DNA of 64,000 nucleotides. It comes from Candidatus Eisenbacteria bacterium. GTDB taxonomy: Bacteria; Eisenbacteria; RBG-16-71-46. Below the pieces are notes generated by a model. The model was given only the letters and a program-made list of their open reading frames with translations. It ran no database searches and was not told where the DNA came from. Position 1 is the stretch's first letter; every line of letters begins with the position of its first letter. Positions 15,008-24,386 of this stretch are shown one piece after another. A program made the position numbers and the translations under genes. The DNA is taken from the NCBI GenBank assembly GCA_035712145.1, contig DASTBI010000252.1, positions 1 through 64,000 on the forward strand, read 5' to 3'.

Positions 15008-16459
15008 TCAGTATGCCTTGGCGAAGAGCGCCACCGGCTGACCCGCCGGAGCGAATCCGGCCCACGGCGTCTGGTCGATCGGCACGCAGCGAAGCGTGGC
15101 GCCGGTGCGCTCCTTGATCTCCGCCTCGAGCTTCGCGTCTCCGCTCCACGGAACGGCGAGGAAGCCGCGCTTGCCGGCGAAGTGGGCCTCGATCTCGGCC
15201 AGCGTCCTCGCCGTCGCCGTATTTTCCGCCCGGAACGCGGCCGCCGCGGCGAAGAGTGCTTTCTGGATCTCGTCCAGCAGCGCCGGCAGGCGATCGGGCA
15301 GGCGGTCGAGCGGAATGGATTCCTTGGCGCGGTTGTCGCGGCGCACGCTCATCACCGCGCCGTTGGCCACATCCTTGGGCCCGATCTCCAGCCGCACCGG
15401 CACGCCGCGCAGCTCGTGCTCGTTGTACTTCCAGCCCGGCGTGTACTGCTCGCGATCGTCGACCAGGACGCGCACCTCGCCGGCGAGCGCTTGGCGCACG
15501 CGCGCGACGTGCTCGGAGACGGCCGCCTTCTCCTCCGGCTTGCGCCAGATCGGGACGATGACCGCCTGCACCGGCGCCACACGCGGCGGCAGCTTCAGCC
15601 CCTGATCGTCGCCATGAGTCATGATCAGCGCTCCGATCAGGCGCGTCGTCATTCCCCACGACGTCTGGTGCACGAACTGGCGCTTGCCCCCTTCGTCCTG
15701 GAACGTGATGTCGAACACCTTGGCGAAGTGCTGGCCGAGGTTGTGCGACGTTCCCGCCTGGAGCGCCTTGCCATCCCGCATCAGGGCCTCGATGCAGTAG
15801 GTCATCTCGGCGCCGGCGAACTTCTCGGCCGCGCTCTTGGGTCCGGCGTGCACCGGAATCGCCAGCTCGGTCTCGACGAAATCCCGGTAGACGTCGAGCA
15901 TCCGAAGGACCTCTTCCTGGCATTCCTCGGCGGTGGCGTGGGCGGTATGCCCCTCCTGCCACAGGAACTCGGTGGTGCGCAGGAAGAGCCGGGTGACCTT
16001 CTCCCAGCGCATGACGTTGCACCACTGGTTGATGAGCACCGGGAGGTCGCGATAGGACTCGATCCAGCGGGAGTACATGCGGCCGATGATCGCTTCGCTC
16101 GTCGGACGGATGGCGAGCCGCTCCTCCAGCTTCTCGCTGCCTCCGTGGGTGACCCAGGCGCACTCCGGCGCGAAGCCTTCGACGTGATCGGCCTCGAGCT
16201 GCAGCAACGACTCCGGGATCAGCATCGGGAAGTAGGCGTTCTGGTGTCCGGTCGCCTTGATGCGCTGGTCGAGCAGCCGCTGCATGTGCTCCCACAAGGC
16301 ATAGCCGTAGGGACGGATCGCCATGCAGCCGCGCACCGGGGTGTAGTCGGCGAGCTGCGCCTTGCGGACCACCTCGGTGTACCAGCGCGCGAAGTCGTCG
16401 CTCTGGTCCGTCAGCTCTTCGACGAACGTCTTCTTGTCCAGGACGTCGCTCAATTGCAC
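15008..16459 (-). CDS. proS: prolyl-tRNA synthetase, archaeal/eukaryal-type (short)
   Basis: 483 aa. It charges tRNA-Pro. The catalytic core contains RPTSEAIIGRMYSRWI and RTTEFLWQEGHTAHAT, which mark the archaeal/eukaryal-type ProRS (no INS editing domain between motifs 2 and 3), followed by an anticodon-binding domain and a C-terminal domain ending FAKAY. The GTG start at 16459 has a Shine-Dalgarno only 2 nt away; a TTG two codons downstream (16453) has GGAGAGG at better spacing and may be the true start. It has its own promoter. Confidence 0.92.
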   Translation of the reverse strand: MQLSDVLDKKTFVEELTDQSDDFARWYTEVVRKAQLADYTPVRGCMAIRPYGYALWEHMQRLLDQRIKATGHQNAYFPMLIPESLLQLEADHVEGFAPECAWVTHGGSEKLEERLAIRPTSEAIIGRMYSRWIESYRDLPVLINQWCNVMRWEKVTRLFLRTTEFLWQEGHTAHATAEECQEEVLRMLDVYRDFVETELAIPVHAGPKSAAEKFAGAEMTYCIEALMRDGKALQAGTSHNLGQHFAKVFDITFQDEGGKRQFVHQTSWGMTTRLIGALIMTHGDDQGLKLPPRVAPVQAVIVPIWRKPEEKAAVSEHVARVRQALAGEVRVLVDDREQYTPGWKYNEHELRGVPVRLEIGPKDVANGAVMSVRRDNRAKESIPLDRLPDRLPALLDEIQKALFAAAAAFRAENTATARTLAEIEAHFAGKRGFLAVPWSGDAKLEAEIKERTGATLRCVPIDQTPWAGFAPAGQPVALFAKAY

Positions 16460-16482
16460 CTCTCCATGAGAATGGGCGCAGG

Positions 16483-16511
16483 ATTATAGGCGGGGCTTCC
16501 GACCCTCACAA
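16483..16511 (-). promoter_or_regulatory. proS promoter
   Basis: A perfect -10 TATAAT (16488-16483) and -35 TTGTGA (16511-16506) at 17-bp spacing, in the 63-bp gap between the GT9 gene and proS. The implied leader is only about 20 nt. Confidence 0.65.
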
Positions 16512-16522
16512 GCGCGTGCGGC

Positions 16523-17563
16523 TCACCGGCGTGAAGCGAGCGCGGACGCGACCTGTTCGGCGCTGATGCCGACCATGCAGCGGAAGTGTCCCCGCGGGCA
16601 GCGCTCGCGTCCGTGCAGGGTGCATGGCTGGCAGCGCTCGTGCCGGCACAGGACGACATGCCCATCGCCCGCCGGCGCGAAACCGAGCTCGGGCGCCGTG
16701 CTCCCGAACATCGCCACCACGCTCAGGCCACGAGCCGCCGCGACGTGCATCAGGCCGCTGTCGCTCGACACCGCCCCCGCGGCGCGGGACAGGACGGCGG
16801 CCATGATGGCGAGCGGCTCGGTGCACCAGCGTGCGGTGGGCGTCGCCGCGACGCGTGCGGCGAGGGTGGCCATCGCCTGGCGCTCGGATTCCAGCGAGGC
16901 ATACAGCAGCGTGCGGCCGGATGCGGTGAGCCGGTCGTGGAGCTCGATCCAACGCTCCTCGGGCCAGCGCTTGGTGAAGTGACGCGCTCCGGGGAGCATC
17001 GCGACCGGCTTCGACGCGGGACTGAAGCGCGACATCCACAGCTCGGCACGCCGCTCCGCCTCTGGCCCGGCGGTCATCTTCGGCGGGCCAGAGGCGGAGA
17101 TCTCCAGAGGACGAAGCGCGGCGTCGTAGCGGTCGAGCGCATGGGACGGGAGCGGGCGGCGCAGCGCGCGCGCGTGCACCAGCGCGGCACGGGCCCAGCG
17201 TTCCGACCTCGCGCGCAGCACTGGCGCCTTCTGCCGGAACGTGAGCACGCGCGTCCGCGTATTGCCGTGGAGATCGACGATCAGGTCGCAATCCTCGAGC
17301 TCGGCGCTCATCGAGACCAGGTCCTCGAGGCGGCGCGCGTCGCGTTCCAGCCGGCGGACATGAGTCACCGCGGGGTCGAACTGGACGACGTCGGCGAACT
17401 CCTCCTTCACCCAGTACGTCAGCCGTGCGGCGGGAAACGCGCGCGCCAGTGCGTGCACGACCGGCAGCGTGAGCACCACGTCCCCGAGCGAGGAGAGCCG
17501 CAGCACCGCGATCCGCTGAAATCCTCCGAGCGGGACGTTGAGGAGTCGCGGTCGCGCGACCAT
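16523..17563 (-). CDS. glycosyltransferase family 9 (heptosyltransferase-like)
   Basis: 346 aa. The opening RIAVLRLSSLGDVVLTLPVV is the heptosyltransferase I-type GT9 start, and the second half has MLPGARHFTKRWPEERW and SSDSGLMHVAAARGLSVVAMFGST. A C-terminal Cys-rich stretch (CRHERCQPC, CPRGHFRCM) is seen in several GT9 proteins. It probably adds an inner-core heptose or related sugar to Kdo-lipid A. Its ATG overlaps the msbA-like stop by 1 nt (TGATG), so acylated core sugar assembly and flipping are expressed together. Confidence 0.8.
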   Translation of the reverse strand: MVARPRLLNVPLGGFQRIAVLRLSSLGDVVLTLPVVHALARAFPAARLTYWVKEEFADVVQFDPAVTHVRRLERDARRLEDLVSMSAELEDCDLIVDLHGNTRTRVLTFRQKAPVLRARSERWARAALVHARALRRPLPSHALDRYDAALRPLEISASGPPKMTAGPEAERRAELWMSRFSPASKPVAMLPGARHFTKRWPEERWIELHDRLTASGRTLLYASLESERQAMATLAARVAATPTARWCTEPLAIMAAVLSRAAGAVSSDSGLMHVAAARGLSVVAMFGSTAPELGFAPAGDGHVVLCRHERCQPCTLHGRERCPRGHFRCMVGISAEQVASALASRR

Positions 17564-19440
17564 CAGGCGACGAACTGCAGGTCGTAGAGCCGGCGATAAA
17601 GGCCCTGCTGGTCCAGCAGCTCGTCATGGGTTCCGGTCGCCACCACGCGCCCCTTCTCGAGCACGACGATGCGGTCGGCATGCTGCACGGTGGAGAGACG
17701 GTGGGCGATCACCAGCACGGTGCGGTCGCGCATCAGCCGCTCGAGCGCCTCCTGCACCAGGCGCTCGCTCTCGAGATCGAGCGCCGAGGTGGCCTCGTCG
17801 AGCAGCAGGAGCGGCGGATTCTTGAGCAGCGCCCGGGCGATCGCCAGACGCTGGCGCTCGCCGCCGGACAGCTTCACGCCGCGCTCGCCGATCACCGTGT
17901 CGTAGCCCTGAGGCAGCGCGGTGACGAAAGCGTGCGCGTGCGCGGCCGTGGCAGCCGCGCGGATCGCGTCGTCGCCGGCTTCGACGAGTCCATAGGCGAT
18001 GTTGTTGCGCACCGTGTCGTGGAACAGGATCGTTTCCTGGGTGACGATCCCGAGCTGGGCGCGGAGGGAAGCCAGCGTCACCTCGCGGAGGTCGACGCCG
18101 TCGAGGGTGATCCGGCCCGCGGCGGGATCGTAGAAGCGCGGCAGGAGGTCCATCGCCGTGCTCTTGCCCGAGCCGCTCGAGCCGACGAGCGCGACCACTT
18201 CGCCGCGGCGGATCTCGAACGACAGGTCGTGCAGCACCCTGGGCCCTTCGGAATAGGCGAAGGAGACGCCTTCGTAACGGATGCGGTCGCGCAGCGCCGG
18301 CAGCGAACGCGCGCCGGGCCGGTCCTCGACGTCCGGCTTCGTGTCCATGAGCTCGAACAGCCGCGCGGCTGCGGCGATGCCTTGCTGAACGTTGGCGCTG
18401 ACCTCGGCCAGGCTCTTGGTCGGCGAGATGGTGGTGAGGAGCGCGGTGACGAACAGGACGAATTGGTGCGGTGCCAGCGAGTGATTCACGAAGATCTCGC
18501 GGCCCCCGTACCACAGCATCGCCACGGCCACCAGCACCAGCGCGAACTCGCTGAAGGGACGCGCCGCGAGCGCGATCCGGCGCATGCGCACGAACGACTG
18601 ATAGAAGGCCTGGTTCGCGCGCTGGAACTTCTCGACTTCGAAGGCCTCGGTTCCGAAGGCGCGCACCACGCGCGCCCCCGTGATGCTCTCCTGCAGGATC
18701 GCGGTCAGGTCTCCCATCCGCTCCTGCGTGCGGGTCGAGCGACGCCGCATGGTGCGGCCGATCCGGCCGAGCAGCAGGCCGGCGGCGGGAATCACCAGCA
18801 GCGCCAGCAGGGTCATGCGCCACGAGGCGTAGAAGGCGAGCCCGAGCGCCCCGATCAGCGTGAGCAGGTCCTTCCCCATCGTGCTCACTCCCGATGCGAG
18901 CGCGTTGCGCAGGTACTCGACGTCGTTGGTCACCCGTGAGATCAGACTTCCGGTGCGGCGCGCGTGGAAGAAGGAGAGCGAAAGACGTTGGAGCTGGCGC
19001 TGAAGGTCGTTTCGAAGGTCACGGATGGCGGCCTGCTCCACGAGCAGCACGAGGTAGCTCTGGAAGTAATCGGCGAGGTTCTTGAGGAACAGCACCACCA
19101 GGATGAAGAGGCAAATGCGCTCGAGCGCGACCAGCGGCCGGACGTGGAGGATGGAGCGCTCGATTCGAGCGCGCAGGATGGCCGGCCAATGCGCGAGGTT
19201 GTCGAGCCGCATCGGCTCCTGGGCGCGAGCCAGCGTCCGTGCCGGATCCGACGGCGCGGCTCCCGGAAGCCCCTGCACCTGCCCCTGGCCGGGGCGCTCG
19301 AACAACACCTGCATGAACGGCGAGACCAGGCTGAGGGAGACCGTGGTGGTCATGGCGTAGACCACCATGCAGAGGATCGCGGCCAGGAGCCGCAGACGAT
19401 ACGGAGCGAGGTACCCGAGCAGCCGCCGATAGATGCTCAC
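17563..19440 (-). CDS. msbA: MsbA-type lipid flippase, ABC exporter
   Basis: 625 aa, a half-transporter with six membrane helices in the first ~340 residues and an ATPase domain behind them: Walker A GSSGSGKST (420-428), signature LSGGERQRLAIARAL, Walker B LLLLDEATSALD and an H-loop IAHRLST. It likely flips core-lipid A across the inner membrane. A ~45-residue insertion after the first helix (GQGQVQGLPG and AP-rich) is longer than in E. coli MsbA. The GT9 neighbour and nearby lipid A genes support this role over a drug exporter. Confidence 0.82.
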   Translation of the reverse strand: MSIYRRLLGYLAPYRLRLLAAILCMVVYAMTTTVSLSLVSPFMQVLFERPGQGQVQGLPGAAPSDPARTLARAQEPMRLDNLAHWPAILRARIERSILHVRPLVALERICLFILVVLFLKNLADYFQSYLVLLVEQAAIRDLRNDLQRQLQRLSLSFFHARRTGSLISRVTNDVEYLRNALASGVSTMGKDLLTLIGALGLAFYASWRMTLLALLVIPAAGLLLGRIGRTMRRRSTRTQERMGDLTAILQESITGARVVRAFGTEAFEVEKFQRANQAFYQSFVRMRRIALAARPFSEFALVLVAVAMLWYGGREIFVNHSLAPHQFVLFVTALLTTISPTKSLAEVSANVQQGIAAAARLFELMDTKPDVEDRPGARSLPALRDRIRYEGVSFAYSEGPRVLHDLSFEIRRGEVVALVGSSGSGKSTAMDLLPRFYDPAAGRITLDGVDLREVTLASLRAQLGIVTQETILFHDTVRNNIAYGLVEAGDDAIRAAATAAHAHAFVTALPQGYDTVIGERGVKLSGGERQRLAIARALLKNPPLLLLDEATSALDLESERLVQEALERLMRDRTVLVIAHRLSTVQHADRIVVLEKGRVVATGTHDELLDQQGLYRRLYDLQFVA

Positions 19441-19447
19441 GGAAGAG

Positions 19448-19840
19448 TCAGCCCGAGACGTCCGAAGTCGGATCCACGGCCAGCCGTCGCATGAGGTCGG
19501 GACCGTGGAAGTCCTCGCGCCGGTCCTCGGGGAGTGCGCTCAAGTGTCCCGATTCGACCAGCTGGAACACCAGCTCGCCCACGTCGGCGGCCGTCCGGAG
19601 CCCCCATTCGTGGAACACCGCCGGAGCCATCGGTCCAAATTCGGCCCGCGCCAGAGCGATCACGCTCTCGAGCAGCTCCGCTCCGCTGAGATGCCGGCGG
19701 ATGGGGTCGACCCGGCGCTCGGGAGGCAAGGCCTGCGCGGCATTCACGAGCGCCGCGCTGACGAATCCATACGCTTCCCGCCGGTACCGCGGATCGGCGG
19801 AGCGAATGTGGTCGACAAGATCCCAGAGATCGTGGGTCAT
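19448..19840 (-). CDS. Minf_1886-type conserved protein
   Basis: 130 aa, small and acidic. It shows the conserved pattern of the uncharacterised Minf_1886 family: DPRYRREAYGFVSAAL near residue 18, HLSGAELLESV-ALARAEFG in the middle, then VFHEWGLRTAADVGELVFQLVESG and DRREDF. These proteins are widespread in Planctomycetes, Acidobacteria and FCB-type bacteria, with no known function. It heads the unit with msbA (7-bp gap) and has its own promoter at 19876-19905. Membrane segments and catalytic motifs are absent. Confidence 0.65.
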   Translation of the reverse strand: MTHDLWDLVDHIRSADPRYRREAYGFVSAALVNAAQALPPERRVDPIRRHLSGAELLESVIALARAEFGPMAPAVFHEWGLRTAADVGELVFQLVESGHLSALPEDRREDFHGPDLMRRLAVDPTSDVSG

Positions 19841-19875
19841 GTGGATGGCCTCGCCGTGCCGGACGAAGTGTACGG

Positions 19876-19905
19876 ACTATAGGGGGCGCCGGCGCGGGCG
19901 CTCAA
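19876..19905 (-). promoter_or_regulatory. promoter of the Minf_1886-msbA-GT9 unit
   Basis: -35 TTGAGC (19905-19900) and -10 TATAGT (19881-19876) with 18-bp spacing. The -35 overlaps the nadB stop. The TATAGTCCGT block is identical to that at 191-200. Confidence 0.6.
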
Positions 19906-21521
19906 GTGCGTCGCCTGCGCGGGCTCCTCGCATGTGCGCGCAGACGGGTCGGACGCTGAAAGCTCCGCACCGGGCGGGGATGGTCGAGGTTGAAGTGGAG
20001 TCCGCGGCTCTCGCGTCGCGCGCGCGCGCTCTGGACGATGAGGCTTCCGACCAGGGCGACGTTTCGCAGCTCGACCAGATCCGGCGAGAGGCGCAGCGTG
20101 TCGAACGCGTGCTCCGACTCATCGAGCAGCAGATCGAGATGTCGTGCCGCCTGCACCAGGCGCTGGTCGGTGCGCACGATGCCGACCAGGTCCCACATCG
20201 CGCGGCGCACCGCGTCCCAGTTGTGGTCGAAGACCACGGTCTCGAGCGGCGGCCGGGTGCCGCGGGCGCTCCACGGCGCGGGCCGCGGCGGCTTGGAGAC
20301 GGCCTTGACCCTGCGCGCCGCCTCGGCGGCGGCGTGGTGCGCGCTCACCAGGGCTTCCAGCAGCGAATTGCTCGCCAGCCGGTTGGCGCCATGAAGCCCG
20401 GTGCACGCGGTCTCCCCGATCGCCAGCAAACCGCGGAGGCTGGTGCGTCCCGACAGGTCGGCCGCAACACCTCCGCACATGTAGTGCGCCGCCGGCACGA
20501 CCGGGATCGGCTCGCGCGTCAGATCGAAGCCGTAGGTGCGCAGCGTGGCCGCGATGTGCGGGAAGCGCGAGAGGACCCAGCGCGCCGGACGGTGGCTGAT
20601 GTCGAGCGTGACGTAGGGCTCGCCGCGTCGCTTGAGCTCGCGGTCGATTGCGCGCGCCACCACGTCGCGAGGCGCCAGCTCGGCGAGCTTGTGGACGCGC
20701 GGCATGAAGCGGGTGCCGTCGAGCGTGCGCAGCACCGCGCCTTCGCCTCGAAGCGCCTCGCTGAGCAGGAACGATTTGGCTTTGGGATGATACAGGCACG
20801 TCGGGTGGAACTGGACGAACTCGAGATTGGTGAGCACCGCGCCGGCGCGCCAGGCCATGGCCAGTCCGTCGCCGGTCGCGACGTCCGGATTGGTGGTGTA
20901 CAGGTAGACCTTGCCGCATCCACCGGTCGCCAGCACCGTGACCTTGGCGGTGATCGGCTCGATCCTCCCCGTGCTGCGCTGCAGCACGTAGGCGCCCCAG
21001 CACGCGTCCGCCTGGCTGCCGCCGCGCCGCGGTGTGAGCCGTGACTCCAGCAGCAGGTCGACCGCCAGCCGGTCCTCCACCACCTGGATGCGCGGATCGT
21101 TGCGCACGCGGTGGAGCAGCGCGGTCTCGACCGCGCGGCCGGTGGCATCGGCGGCGTGGACGATGCGGCGCCGGCTGTGGCCTCCCTCCCGGCCCAGGGC
21201 GAAACCGCGCGCCGTGCGACTGAACGGCACGCCCCACGACGCCAGCTCCCTGACGCGCTCGGGACCTTCCTCGACCACCGCCTTCACCACGTCCGGGTCG
21301 CAGAGCCCGGCGCCGCACCGCAGGGTGTCCCGGCGGTGCGACGCGAAGCTGTCCGTGCCGTCGAACACCGCCGCGATCCCCCCCTGCGCGTACTGCGTGT
21401 TCGATTCGGCTTCGCCCTTCTTGGTCACCACCAGCACGCGCCCATGCCGCGCCGCCTTGAGCGCCAAGGAGAGACCCGCGAGCCCGCTGCCGATCACCAG
21501 GACGTCGCACTCGAGCGCCAT
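19902..21521 (-). CDS. nadB: L-aspartate oxidase
   Basis: 539 aa from the ATG at 21521, which has GAGGGG 7 nt upstream; the longer open frame covers lpxK in another frame. It oxidises L-aspartate to iminoaspartate with FAD, the first step of NAD synthesis. It has the FAD fold (VLVIGSGLAGLSLA, 8-20), the NTQYAQGGIAAVF segment, GGCGKVYLYTTNP, the substrate loop EFVQFHPTCL and GETACTGLHGANRLASNSLLE. nadA and nadC are not in the window. It is the last gene of the 26-gene run; no terminator is evident after it. Confidence 0.93.
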   Translation of the reverse strand: MALECDVLVIGSGLAGLSLALKAARHGRVLVVTKKGEAESNTQYAQGGIAAVFDGTDSFASHRRDTLRCGAGLCDPDVVKAVVEEGPERVRELASWGVPFSRTARGFALGREGGHSRRRIVHAADATGRAVETALLHRVRNDPRIQVVEDRLAVDLLLESRLTPRRGGSQADACWGAYVLQRSTGRIEPITAKVTVLATGGCGKVYLYTTNPDVATGDGLAMAWRAGAVLTNLEFVQFHPTCLYHPKAKSFLLSEALRGEGAVLRTLDGTRFMPRVHKLAELAPRDVVARAIDRELKRRGEPYVTLDISHRPARWVLSRFPHIAATLRTYGFDLTREPIPVVPAAHYMCGGVAADLSGRTSLRGLLAIGETACTGLHGANRLASNSLLEALVSAHHAAAEAARRVKAVSKPPRPAPWSARGTRPPLETVVFDHNWDAVRRAMWDLVGIVRTDQRLVQAARHLDLLLDESEHAFDTLRLSPDLVELRNVALVGSLIVQSARARRESRGLHFNLDHPRPVRSFQRPTRLRAHARSPRRRRT

Positions 21522-21526
21522 GTCGC

Positions 21527-22501
21527 TCACCCCTCGCTCTTGCCGGGCAGCGCGTCCTGGATGAGCGCCGCGCCCCCTTCCACCCACTCCCACTCGACCT
21601 CGAGCACGCGCACCTCGGCATCGCCGGGATGCGGCCAGCGCACCGCGTCCTTGGCGGTCATCAGCAGCGCGGCGCCGGCGCGGCGCGCCGCGGCCCGCTC
21701 GCGTTCGGCCTCCTCCCGGCGGAACCAATGGTGGTCTCGATAAGCCGAGAGCTCCGTGACCTCGAGCCCGGCCTCGCGCGCGCTCGCCGCCACCGCCTCG
21801 GGATGGCCCGTCGCCGTCACCACCCGGACCCTGCCGGGCGCCGCGGCCGGTGAGCCGTCGAGGTGGCGCACGCCCGTGACGCGATGCCGTCCCGCCGCGA
21901 AGCGCGCCGCTGGAGCGTAACGGCGAATCGACGCCACGTGGTCGCGATCGAGCGGCGGGATCACGCGTGTGAGGATCAGCCAGTCGGCGCGTTGCAGCGC
22001 ACGTCGCGGCTCTCGCAGCCGTCCCGCCGGAAGGAGTCCTCCGCCACCCCAGGGGCTCGCCGCATCGAGCAGCACCAGATCGAGGTCGCGCGCCAGAGGC
22101 CAGTGGGAGAAGCCGTCGTCGACCAGGATGGGATCGTGACCCGACGCCGCGGCCGCTGCGGCCAGATCGACCTTCCGCCGGCCGGAGAACACTCGCGTTT
22201 CCCCGAGTGCTCTGCGATAGAGCAACGTCTCGTCCCCCTGGCCGCCGGGCCCCGGCCGGTAATCGCGGCAGACCACGGCGACCTTGCGGCCCATCTCCAT
22301 CGCGACTCGAGCCAGGTGCAGGGTGAGCGTGGTCTTGCCCGTGCCGCCCAGGGTCAGATTGCCGACGCTCACCACGCGCGCCGGCACATGCTGCGCGCGC
22401 CGGAAGCCAAGCGCGTACGACCTTCGACGCACTTCCCACGCCGCGCCATAGAGAGCCGCCGCGGCGCGCGATGCCGGATTCAGCGCGGCCACAGCGTCCA
22501 C
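21527..22501 (-). CDS. lpxK: tetraacyldisaccharide 4'-kinase
   Basis: 324 aa from the GTG at 22501, overlapping kdtA by 22 nt; a second GTG at 22492 has better spacing from GGGAG and could be used. It phosphorylates the 4' position of the lipid A disaccharide at the inner membrane. A short N-terminal hydrophobic/basic helix precedes the Walker A-like SVGNLTLGGTGKTTLTLHLA, and VDDGFSHWPLARDLDLVLLD is the family's DDGFQH motif with Ser replacing Gln. The C-terminal half ends before nadB with a 5-bp gap. Confidence 0.9.
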   Translation of the reverse strand: MDAVAALNPASRAAAALYGAAWEVRRRSYALGFRRAQHVPARVVSVGNLTLGGTGKTTLTLHLARVAMEMGRKVAVVCRDYRPGPGGQGDETLLYRRALGETRVFSGRRKVDLAAAAAASGHDPILVDDGFSHWPLARDLDLVLLDAASPWGGGGLLPAGRLREPRRALQRADWLILTRVIPPLDRDHVASIRRYAPAARFAAGRHRVTGVRHLDGSPAAAPGRVRVVTATGHPEAVAASAREAGLEVTELSAYRDHHWFRREEAERERAAARRAGAALLMTAKDAVRWPHPGDAEVRVLEVEWEWVEGGAALIQDALPGKSEG

Positions 22502-23727
22502 TCCCGTAACCGGTCCACCGCCCGCCGCGTCGCGCCCCGGGCGCGGTTGGCCGCCGCGAGTGAAGCATCGGCGCGGTGCTTCAACAGCGAGGGATCGGTG
22601 AGCAATGCGCGGAGGGCCGAGGCCAGCGCAGCGCCTGGCGCCGCGATCTCGATGGCGCCCTGCGCCTGGAGCGTCTGCGCGGCTGGACCCTGAGCCTCGA
22701 GATGGGGGCCGGTCAGCACGGCCGCGGCGCAGGCCGCCGGCTCCAGGGGATTGTGGCCTCCGTAGGGCTCCAGCGTACCGCCCACGTACGCCAGCTCCGC
22801 GGCCGCGTAGTAGCCGGCGAGGACGCCGGGCCGATCGTCCCAGCGCCAGGCGCCGTGCTCCGGAACCCCGGTCGCTTCGGCAACGCCGGCCTCCTGCGCT
22901 TCGCGCCTCAGCCCGGCCGTGGCGTTCGCGTGGCGCGGCACCGCCACCACCTGCCAGCGGTCGCGGGCTTCGCCCGGCATCGCGGTCCAGGCCTCGGCAA
23001 GGTGCCGCGCCTCGCCGGGACGCACGCTTCCCAGCACCCACAGAGGTCGCGCGGGATCCAGTCCCAAGGCCGCGCGTGCCGTGCCACGGTCCGCCGCCGG
23101 CGAAGGCAGGCCGTCGTTCTTCAGATTGCCCACGGTCGAGGTTCGCACCGGGGAAGCTCCGAGCGCCAGCCAGCGATCACGATCCGTGTCGCTCTGACAG
23201 AGCACGGCCTGAAGGCCCGCGATCAGCTCGGTGAATGCAGCGCCGAGCCAGCGATAACGCTCGAGCGAGCGGGCCGAAAGCCGCGCGTTCAGCACCAGGA
23301 CCGGCGCCTGTGCGCGCCGCGCCGCGATCAGCCATTGCGGCCAGAGCTCGGTTTCGAGCAGCACGAGGCACTTCGGACGAACGTGGTCGAAGAATCTCGC
23401 AGCGGCCTGCGGCGTGTCGAGCGGCGCCAGCGTGGCGTGCTCGCCCAGGTCGATGAGCCGCTGCCGCCCGGTGCGCGTGGTCGCGGTGAGCCGCAGCCGT
23501 GAGGACGGCGCGTCGCGCCGCAGCTCCGCGAGCAGTCCCGAGACCGCCACCGCCTCCCCCATCGAGGCGGCGTGGATCCACGCGTCCGCCGGCTCCGCAT
23601 CGTGGACCTCTCCGAGCCGCTCGCTCCACGCGCTCCGCTCCGGCGCCGGCGCGATCCAGCGGCCCAGGGGAGCGGCGGCGCCGAGCAGCGGCGCGAGCGA
23701 GCGATACGCGGTCCACGCCACGCTCAT
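22480..23727 (-). CDS. kdtA: Kdo transferase (3-deoxy-D-manno-octulosonic acid transferase)
   Basis: 415 aa. It transfers Kdo from CMP-Kdo to lipid IVA at the inner membrane. An N-terminal anchor is followed by WIHAASMGEAVAVSGLL (with the catalytic Glu), LLETELWPQWL, and the C-terminal donor site YVGGTLEPYGGHNPLEPAA. The number of Kdo units added cannot be read from sequence. The ATG overlaps the stop of the DUF374 gene by 4 nt. CMP-Kdo synthesis genes (kdsA, kdsB) are not in the window. Confidence 0.93.
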   Translation of the reverse strand: MSVAWTAYRSLAPLLGAAAPLGRWIAPAPERSAWSERLGEVHDAEPADAWIHAASMGEAVAVSGLLAELRRDAPSSRLRLTATTRTGRQRLIDLGEHATLAPLDTPQAAARFFDHVRPKCLVLLETELWPQWLIAARRAQAPVLVLNARLSARSLERYRWLGAAFTELIAGLQAVLCQSDTDRDRWLALGASPVRTSTVGNLKNDGLPSPAADRGTARAALGLDPARPLWVLGSVRPGEARHLAEAWTAMPGEARDRWQVVAVPRHANATAGLRREAQEAGVAEATGVPEHGAWRWDDRPGVLAGYYAAAELAYVGGTLEPYGGHNPLEPAACAAAVLTGPHLEAQGPAAQTLQAQGAIEIAAPGAALASALRALLTDPSLLKHRADASLAAANRARGATRRAVDRLREWTLWPR

Positions 23728-24386
23728 GCCTGCCCCATGCGCCGATCCAGATCGCGAGTGATGTCCTCGATCGCTGCCTGGAGCCGCACGCGCCAGGCTT
23801 CCTCCTCACGGTCGTCGAGCCGGTTCGGCACCGCGAGCGGTGGGCCGTAGCCGATCATCACTCGGCTGAAAGGCTTCGGGATGCGGAATCCGTCCCAGGA
23901 CCTCATCCGCCACTCGTTCCGCGCGGAGGCGGCGACGGGAACGATCGGAAGGCCGGTGCGGCTGGCCAGGTAGACCAGGCCGGGCTTCACCTGTTCCGCG
24001 GGTCCCCGCGGGCCATCGGGCGTGATCGCGAGAATGCGTCCTTCTTCCGCCAGCCGGAGCATGTCGCGCGCACCTTCTTCTCCGCCGCGCGTGCTCGACC
24101 CGCGGCCGGTGGCGTAACCGAGCCGTTCGACGATGCGGGCGATCAGCTCGCCATCCCGGTGCTGGCTGATGAGCACGCCGACGTCACGATGACGGTGAGC
24201 GATGGTCAGCGGCAGCAGGCGCGCATGCCAGAGCGCGAAGATCCACCGCTCGCCGGCTTGCCTCCCCGCTTCTCGCTCTGACGTCCCGATCCACTCCAGA
24301 CGCCAGGTCTTGGCGAGCAGAACCAGGAGGCCGGCGCCCAGCACCGACGCGAGTCCGAACCACCACGGATACGACCGGCCGCTCAA
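23724..24386 (-). CDS. DUF374 lysophospholipid acyltransferase-family protein
   Basis: 220 aa. The start is taken as TTG at 24386, overlapping the lpxB stop (TTGA) with GGGAG 8 nt upstream; a longer frame would run inside lpxB. One N-terminal membrane helix is followed by the acyltransferase-like ALWHARLLPLTIAHRHRD, STRGGEEGARDML and AITPDGPRGPAEQVKPGLVYLA blocks typical of DUF374. The catalytic HX4D is present in the family's altered form (H-x4-L in WHARLL; H-R-D near residue 65). Sited between lpxB and kdtA, it probably adds a secondary acyl chain to lipid A in place of LpxL. Confidence 0.78.
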   Translation of the reverse strand: MSGRSYPWWFGLASVLGAGLLVLLAKTWRLEWIGTSEREAGRQAGERWIFALWHARLLPLTIAHRHRDVGVLISQHRDGELIARIVERLGYATGRGSSTRGGEEGARDMLRLAEEGRILAITPDGPRGPAEQVKPGLVYLASRTGLPIVPVAASARNEWRMRSWDGFRIPKPFSRVMIGYGPPLAVPNRLDDREEEAWRVRLQAAIEDITRDLDRRMGQA